This document shows positions 59,406 through 64,000 of a DNA stretch of 64,000 nucleotides, piece by piece. Source of the DNA: Streptomyces subrutilus (lineage in GTDB: Bacteria > Actinomycetota > Actinomycetes > Streptomycetales > Streptomycetaceae). The stretch lies in NCBI RefSeq assembly GCF_008704535.1, contig NZ_CP023701.1, forward strand, positions 4,156,501-4,220,500. The letters run 5' to 3'. The notes beneath the pieces are model-generated. The model did no database searches. It saw nothing but the letters and a program-made list of their open reading frames with translations, and was not told the origin of the DNA. Numbering within the stretch: position 1 is the stretch's first letter; each line of letters starts with the position of its first letter. A program made the translations under genes and the position numbers.

Positions 59406-61142
59406 ATGGAGACCGAGTCGGAGCCGTACGTCCGTCTTGCGACCCTGCGGCAGCTGCACCGGGTGGTGGCCGATCTCAACACGGCCAGGAGCCTGGCGGA
59501 CACTCTGCAGACCGTCGTGGACGGCATCGTCGTGGGCCTCGGTTACGAACTCGCCTGTGTCAACCTCGTACGCCCTGACGGGGATCTGGTCGTCGCCGCC
59601 TTCGCCGGCGACCCCGCCGCCGAGGCCCTCATCACCGGCCGGGTCGGCTCCCGGCCCTCCTGGGACCGCCGCCTGACGATGGGCGAGGACTGGGACGGGC
59701 TGCGCTTCATCCCGCACACCGAGGGCTGGGTCCTCATGGAGGACGACGTCCCCCAGTGGCACACCGAGGGCCCCGAACCGCGCTTCCGGGACGAGTGGCA
59801 CCCCGAGGACCGGCTCTACGCCCCGATGTACGCGTCCGGCGGGGAACTCCTGGGTGTCATTTCGGTGGACAGACCGCGCAACGGGCGCCGCCCCGGGGCG
59901 TGGGGGCGCGAGGCGCTCCAGATGTACGCCTTCCAGGCGGCGATTGCGATCAGCAACGCACGGCTGCGCGCCAACATGCAGCGGGCCCTGGTCCGGCTGG
60001 AGCGCGAGCAGCAGGCGCTGCGCGCCAGCGAGGAGTCGTTCCGCCAGGCCTTCGAATACGCGCCCAGCGGCATGGCCATCGCCGAGATGGGCGGGGACCA
60101 GCACGGGCGGCTGCTGCGCACCAACGACGCCCTGTGCCGGCTGCTCGGCCGGCCCGCCTCCGTGCTGCGCCGCTACTCCTTCTCCGACCTGGTCCACCCC
60201 GAGGACATCGGCACCCTGCTGCGCACCTCCGCCGAGGGCGGCCGCGCCGAGCTGCGCCTGGGGCGGCGCGACGGGACGTACGTGTGGGTCTCGCTGCGCA
60301 ACTCGGTCGTCGCGGACGCCGCCGACGGGCCGCGGTTCCTGCTCACCCACGTCGAGGACATCGAGGAGCGCAAGCGCCACGAGCTCCAGCTCGCCCACCG
60401 GGCCAGCCACGACTCGCTGACCGGCCTGCCCAACAGCGCCGAGCTCCGCTCCCGGCTCGGCTCCCGGCTGTGCCGGCGCCCGCAGTCGGTCCGGGCCACC
60501 GCGATCGAGGCCCTGGACGCCGCCTTCGAGGGGCGCGAGGCGCACAGCGGCTATCCGGGGCCGGGACACGAGGTGCGGGTGGACGCGGGCGGTGCGGGTG
60601 AGCACGGCTTCCAGCCCGACGGCTCCGACCGGTTCGCCGGCGCCGAGCCCTTCGAGTACGCGGGCGTGCCCGCGGGCCGGCCGGACGGGCCGTACGACCA
60701 CCACGTGCACACGGTGGCGCCCGCGGCCGACGTCGACGACGGGACGAAGGGGCTCGCGGTGCTCTTCTGCGACCTCGACGGCTTCAAGTCGATCAACGAC
60801 CGGTTCGGGCACCACACGGGCGACGCGGTCCTCATCGAGGTGGCCCGGCGGCTGACGACCTGCGTCAGGGACGGTGACACCGTCGCCCGGCTGGGTGGTG
60901 ACGAATTCGTCGTCCTGGCCGACGGGCTGGGCGCCGCGGACGCCGCCGACCTCGCGGTCCGGCTGCGCAACGCGATCATCCCGCCGATCCGGGTGGACGG
61001 CCGCGCGGTGCGTGTGGGGGCCAGTTTCGGCATCGGATGGGCGAGCTGCGGGATGTCCGCGGACGAGGTGCTGCGCTCCGCCGACCAGCGGATGTACATC
61101 GAGAAGCGGTCGCGTTCCAAGGCGCACCGGCGGGCCGGCTGA
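59406..61142 (+). CDS. cdgB: GAF-PAS-GGDEF diguanylate cyclase, CdgB-like
   Basis: 578 residues from ATG, chosen because GGGGAGAG lies six bases upstream; earlier in-frame ATGs at 59361 and 59370 lack a ribosome binding site. GAF at about 20-190, PAS/PAC at 205-325, GGDEF at 330-575. The active motif is GGDEF (497-501), with the product-inhibition motif RxxD at 488-491, so it should make c-di-GMP under feedback control. An insertion of about 85 residues, Gly/Asp/His-rich, splits the start of the GGDEF domain (SLTGLPN) from LFCDLDGFK. RsiG, also in this window, is a c-di-GMP effector. Confidence 0.9.
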   Translation: METESEPYVRLATLRQLHRVVADLNTARSLADTLQTVVDGIVVGLGYELACVNLVRPDGDLVVAAFAGDPAAEALITGRVGSRPSWDRRLTMGEDWDGLRFIPHTEGWVLMEDDVPQWHTEGPEPRFRDEWHPEDRLYAPMYASGGELLGVISVDRPRNGRRPGAWGREALQMYAFQAAIAISNARLRANMQRALVRLEREQQALRASEESFRQAFEYAPSGMAIAEMGGDQHGRLLRTNDALCRLLGRPASVLRRYSFSDLVHPEDIGTLLRTSAEGGRAELRLGRRDGTYVWVSLRNSVVADAADGPRFLLTHVEDIEERKRHELQLAHRASHDSLTGLPNSAELRSRLGSRLCRRPQSVRATAIEALDAAFEGREAHSGYPGPGHEVRVDAGGAGEHGFQPDGSDRFAGAEPFEYAGVPAGRPDGPYDHHVHTVAPAADVDDGTKGLAVLFCDLDGFKSINDRFGHHTGDAVLIEVARRLTTCVRDGDTVARLGGDEFVVLADGLGAADAADLAVRLRNAIIPPIRVDGRAVRVGASFGIGWASCGMSADEVLRSADQRMYIEKRSRSKAHRRAG

Positions 61143-61210
61143 GCCGGGAGGCCGCTCGTGGGTGCACCTGTTCGGGGTAGGCTCCCGGGGGTCGAAAGGA
61201 GTGACCTGCG

Positions 61211-62239
61211 ATGACGACGCCCGCGAACAACGGCCCGCACGGTGGGGCGAACAAGCCCGAGGACGACGACCCGTTCGGCTATCTCTACGCGGACGGCCAG
61301 GCCGCCGGAGCCACCCCGCCCGGTCAGGGCGGCGGGTACGGCTACCCCGGCCCCGCGGCCGGCGGGCATGCGGGCGCACAGCCGGGCGTTCCGCGCACCT
61401 CGCACCACCAGGTGCGGACGGTCGGCGACCGCCGCGGCGGCCAGCGCGGCCCGGTTCCCCAGCAGCAGGGCCCCGGCCAGCCGCCCTACCCGGCCCAGTA
61501 CCAGGCCCCCGAGGCCATCCAGGCCGCGGGCTACGGCGTACCGCCGCAGTCGCAGCCGCCGCAGCACCAGACCCAGACGGTCTCGCACGCGGGCGGGCAC
61601 GGCGGCAGCGGCGGCAGCGGCGGCAGCCGCAAGGGGCTGCTCATCGCGGCCGTCGCGGTGGTCGCCGCGGTCGCGATCGGCATCGGCGCGGCCCTGGCCT
61701 TCGGCGGCGGCGGCAAGGAGAAGGAGGACAAGGCCGACGGCGGCCAGAACCCGTCCACCGCTCCGCAGAACCCGTCCACCCCGCCCCCGAGCAACGCCCC
61801 GCAGCAGCCGCAGCCCGAGCTGCCCAGGGCGGACTTCGCCGGTGCGGGCATGTCGCTGACGGGCGGCGCGGCCCTGGAGACCACGGTGCCGGGTGCCAAG
61901 AGCGCGGGCGGCCAGTACGTGGGCGGTCTGAACAAGCAGGGCGCGGCCGCGACGTGGTCGCTGGACGTGCCCAAGGCCGGCTCGTACAAGCTGAAGATGA
62001 CCTACGGCGTGCCGGGCAAGGACGCGAGCACCACGCTGACCGTCAACGACGAGAAGCAGACCCGGCCGATCAACATGAAGAACTTCTCCAAGGCCGCCGA
62101 GGGCGACTGGGCGAAGGGCTGGACCAACACGTACTCGATCGTGCAGCTCAAGCAGGGCGCGAACACGATCAGGATCTCGTGCGAGGCCGGCAATCAGTGC
62201 GAGGTCAACCTCGACCAGCTCTGGCTCGAACAGGGCTGA
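61211..62239 (+). CDS. Membrane-anchored protein with C-terminal carbohydrate-binding-like (CBM35-type) domain
   Basis: 342 residues. The first 140 are cytoplasmic, Gln/Pro/Gly-rich and disordered. One membrane helix at about 142-166 (LLIAAVAVVAAVAIGIGAAL) is followed by a Pro/Ser/Gln linker and a beta-sandwich of about 130 residues (ATWSLDVPKAGSYKLKMTYG, STTLTVNDEK, NTIRISCEAGNQCEVNLDQL) with a Cys pair. The sandwich resembles CBM35/CBM6 modules that bind sugars. A wall- or glycan-binding role is inferred. Confidence 0.78.
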   Translation: MTTPANNGPHGGANKPEDDDPFGYLYADGQAAGATPPGQGGGYGYPGPAAGGHAGAQPGVPRTSHHQVRTVGDRRGGQRGPVPQQQGPGQPPYPAQYQAPEAIQAAGYGVPPQSQPPQHQTQTVSHAGGHGGSGGSGGSRKGLLIAAVAVVAAVAIGIGAALAFGGGGKEKEDKADGGQNPSTAPQNPSTPPPSNAPQQPQPELPRADFAGAGMSLTGGAALETTVPGAKSAGGQYVGGLNKQGAAATWSLDVPKAGSYKLKMTYGVPGKDASTTLTVNDEKQTRPINMKNFSKAAEGDWAKGWTNTYSIVQLKQGANTIRISCEAGNQCEVNLDQLWLEQG

Positions 62240-62253
62240 GGCCGCGGTCCGGC

Positions 62254-63174
62254 TCAGCCGGCCGACACCCTCACCGACCCCCGTACCTCCTCGTAGGTGC
62301 GGGGGTCGAAGTCTCCCGCCGTCGGGGAGGCGACGGTGGCCGCCGAGAGGGCCACCGCGCGGGCCAGCCGGGCGGGCCAGTCCAGGCCCTCGGCCAGGCC
62401 GGACAGCAGCCCGGCCACCGCGGAGTCGCCGGCCCCGGTGGGGTTCCCGGCCAGGGCGCGCGGCGGGGCCGCCCGCCAGGTGCCCTCGGGGGTGGCGGCC
62501 AGCAGCCCGTCCGGGCCGAGCGAGGCGACCACGGCGCGGGCCCCGCGGCGGCGGGCGTCGCGGGTGGCCGGGAGCGGGTCGCGGGAGCCGGTGAGCTCGG
62601 CCAGTTCGGCGGCGTTCGGCTTGATCACGTCGGGGCGGGCGGCGACCCCGCGGCGCAGCGGCTCCCCGCCGGTGTCCAGGAGCACCGGGACGCCGGCGGC
62701 GCGGGCCGTGCGGACGAGCAGGGCGTACGCCCCGACCGGCACGCCCGGCGGGAGGGAGCCGCACAGGGCCACGGCCCGGGCGCCGGCCAGCAGGGACTCG
62801 TAGCCGGCCAGGAAGCGCGACCACTCCGGCGCGGTGATCGGCGGCCCCGGCTCGTTGAACTGCGTGGTGTCGCCGGAGGCGGCGTCCACCACGGCCACGG
62901 TGCGGCGGGTGGTGCCCGCGCAGGGCGCCAGGGCGTCGACCACACCCGGGGAGCCGGCGCGCAGCAGTTCGCGGACGGCGGCGCCGGTGCGGCCGCCCGC
63001 GAAGCCGGTCGCGGTCACCTCGTGGCCGAGCGCGGCCAGCACGCGGGCGACGTTGAGCCCCTTGCCGCCGGGGCGCTCGGCGACGTCCGCGACCCGGTGC
63101 GAGGCGTGCGGGAGCAGGCGCGGCACGCGGTACGTCACGTCGAGCGCGGTGTTGAGCGTCACGGTCAGGATCAT
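62254..63174 (-). CDS. PfkB-family sugar-phosphate kinase (1-phosphofructokinase/tagatose-6-P kinase type)
   Basis: 306 residues from ATG with GGGGGTG upstream. PfkB signature 1 is RPGGKGLNVARVLAALG; the catalytic Asp is in NPTGAGDSAVAGLL; the substrate region is CAGTTRRTVAVVD. LacC/FruK-type. It follows nagA (upstream on the same strand, 170 bases), so a role in amino-sugar or sugar-phosphate breakdown is plausible, but the exact substrate is not determined. Confidence 0.85.
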   Translation of the reverse strand: MILTVTLNTALDVTYRVPRLLPHASHRVADVAERPGGKGLNVARVLAALGHEVTATGFAGGRTGAAVRELLRAGSPGVVDALAPCAGTTRRTVAVVDAASGDTTQFNEPGPPITAPEWSRFLAGYESLLAGARAVALCGSLPPGVPVGAYALLVRTARAAGVPVLLDTGGEPLRRGVAARPDVIKPNAAELAELTGSRDPLPATRDARRRGARAVVASLGPDGLLAATPEGTWRAAPPRALAGNPTGAGDSAVAGLLSGLAEGLDWPARLARAVALSAATVASPTAGDFDPRTYEEVRGSVRVSAG

Positions 63175-63346
63175 GGGCACCCCCGGTCTGTTGCTGCCGG
63201 GATCATGCCAAACGGAAGCGGGCCGGCCCAGTCCCGCGGGGCCGGCCGGCCGGCGCGTGCAGCCTGATGGCCCTCACGGACCGCCGCTGACCGCCGGCGT
63301 CCGGTACGGGACGCGGGCGGTCGGCGACGGCCCGTCAGGGGCCCGC

Positions 63347-64000
63347 TCAGAGCGCCGGGGTGACGATCCATTCGCCGCGCCGCATGACGCCCTTGACGTC
63401 GAACGAGGCGTCCAGCACGACCAGGTCCGCGTACTTGCCGGCCTCCAGCGAGCCGGTCTCGCCGTACAGGCCGAGCAGCTTGGCCGGGTTGGCGGAGATC
63501 GCCTGGACCACGGACTCCACGGGCAGCCGGTCCACCGTCACCGAGCGCTTGAACGCGGTGTCCAGGGTGAGGGTCGAGCCGGCGATCGAGCCGCCCTCGA
63601 CGAGCCGGGCCACGCCGTCCTTGACCTCGACCTCCAGCGGCCCGAGGTGGTAGGTCCCGTCGCCGAAGCCGGCCGCGTCCATCGCGTCGGTGATCAGCGC
63701 CACCCGGTGCGCGCCCGCGTGGTGGAAGGCCAGCTCCAGGGCGGCGGGGTGCAGGTGGGTGCCGTCGTTGATCAGCTCGACGGTGACCCGTTCGTCCTCC
63801 AGCAGCGCGGCGATCGGGCCGGGGGCGCGGTGCTCCAGGCCGGGCATGGCGTTGTAGAGGTGGGTGGCCACGGTCGCGCCCGCGTCGATGGCCTGGCGGG
63901 TCTGCTCGTACGTGGAGTCGGTGTGCCCGATCGCGGCGATGACGCCCTGCTCGGCCAGCAGCCGTACGGAGTCCAGGCCGCCCGGCAGCTCGGTGGCGAG
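63347..64000 (-). CDS. nagA: N-acetylglucosamine-6-phosphate deacetylase (3' part; 5' end outside window)
   Basis: About 217 C-terminal residues are visible; the frame runs off the right edge. Metal-ligand and catalytic motifs present: AIGHTDST, VATHLYNAMPGL, INDGTHLHP and the catalytic Asp in ALITDAMDAAG, then EGGSIAGSTLTLD and NPAKLLGLYGETGSLEAGKY. NagA deacetylates GlcNAc-6-P to glucosamine-6-P during chitin and wall recycling, a pathway controlled by DasR in Streptomyces. A sugar kinase gene follows. Confidence 0.92.
   Translation of the reverse strand, partial: LATELPGGLDSVRLLAEQGVIAAIGHTDSTYEQTRQAIDAGATVATHLYNAMPGLEHRAPGPIAALLEDERVTVELINDGTHLHPAALELAFHHAGAHRVALITDAMDAAGFGDGTYHLGPLEVEVKDGVARLVEGGSIAGSTLTLDTAFKRSVTVDRLPVESVVQAISANPAKLLGLYGETGSLEAGKYADLVVLDASFDVKGVMRRGEWIVTPAL

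Overview
The window is chromosomal DNA from a high-G+C actinomycete, almost certainly a Streptomyces. Codon third positions are nearly all G or C. Mycothiol (mshA), Nur, RsiG, MsiK, PhoR-PhoP, CarD, SenS-SenR-HbpS and a CdgB-like diguanylate cyclase all occur in an order I recall from the S. coelicolor core chromosome. No rRNA, CRISPR array, complete insertion sequence or complete prophage is visible. One tRNA (Thr, TGT) is present.

Layout. 1-7.4 kb: membrane and envelope proteins, a Cys-rich leader peptide with its sulfurtransferase, and three overlapping genes for single-pass membrane proteins. 7.4-15.4 kb: the nickel regulator Nur, a YgfZ-like protein, D-aminoacyl-tRNA deacylase, the c-di-GMP-dependent anti-sigma factor RsiG, acetyltransferases and small regulators. 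15.5-19.4 kb (minus strand): a SpoIIE-type phosphatase, an NlpC/P60 hydrolase and a methyltransferase. 19.6-24.2 kb: mshA, a YbjN protein, an MFS exporter, phosphoglycerate mutase and a tiny Cys-rich protein. 24.3-33.4 kb: phoU/phoR-phoP with a PHO-box-like site, a lipoprotein, carD, ispD-ispF, cysS and an rRNA 2'-O-methyltransferase. 33.5-37.8 kb: a DoxX-like membrane protein, a nucleotidyltransferase and msiK. 38.0-41.3 kb: tRNA-Thr followed by an accessory patch with a zinc-ribbon protein and two translationally coupled genes I cannot identify. 41.3-45.6 kb: an oxidoreductase, a methyltransferase, an antibiotic-kinase relative and an acetyltransferase. 45.6-50.1 kb: a second accessory patch with DUF6879 and XRE-DUF5753 regulators, small coupled reading frames and a PIMT-like methyltransferase, beside the remnants of a serine recombinase and a truncated dehydrogenase. 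50.2-52.1 kb: a pentapeptide protein and repeat-rich DNA. 52.1-64 kb: senR-senS/hbpS, an M1 peptidase, terD, arfB, a flavin reductase, cdgB, a carbohydrate-binding-like protein, a sugar kinase and the 3' part of nagA.

Themes. Both a c-di-GMP producer (CdgB-like) and a c-di-GMP-gated anti-sigma factor (RsiG) lie here. Amino-sugar use is represented by MsiK (shared ABC ATPase) and NagA. Sulfur and redox handling is represented by mshA, cysS, the sulfurtransferase, Nur and HbpS-SenS-SenR. At least 18 genes have a TANNNT hexamer 6-8 nt before the start codon, the signature of leaderless transcripts.

Most interesting unexplained signals: (1) a 57-nt CTAG-bounded palindrome that supplies the msiK stop codon, with a half copy starting at the nur stop codon; (2) the unidentified coupled gene pair beside tRNA-Thr; (3) the small-ORF and PIMT-methyltransferase cassette, which may be a peptide-modifying system with a frameshifted substrate gene.
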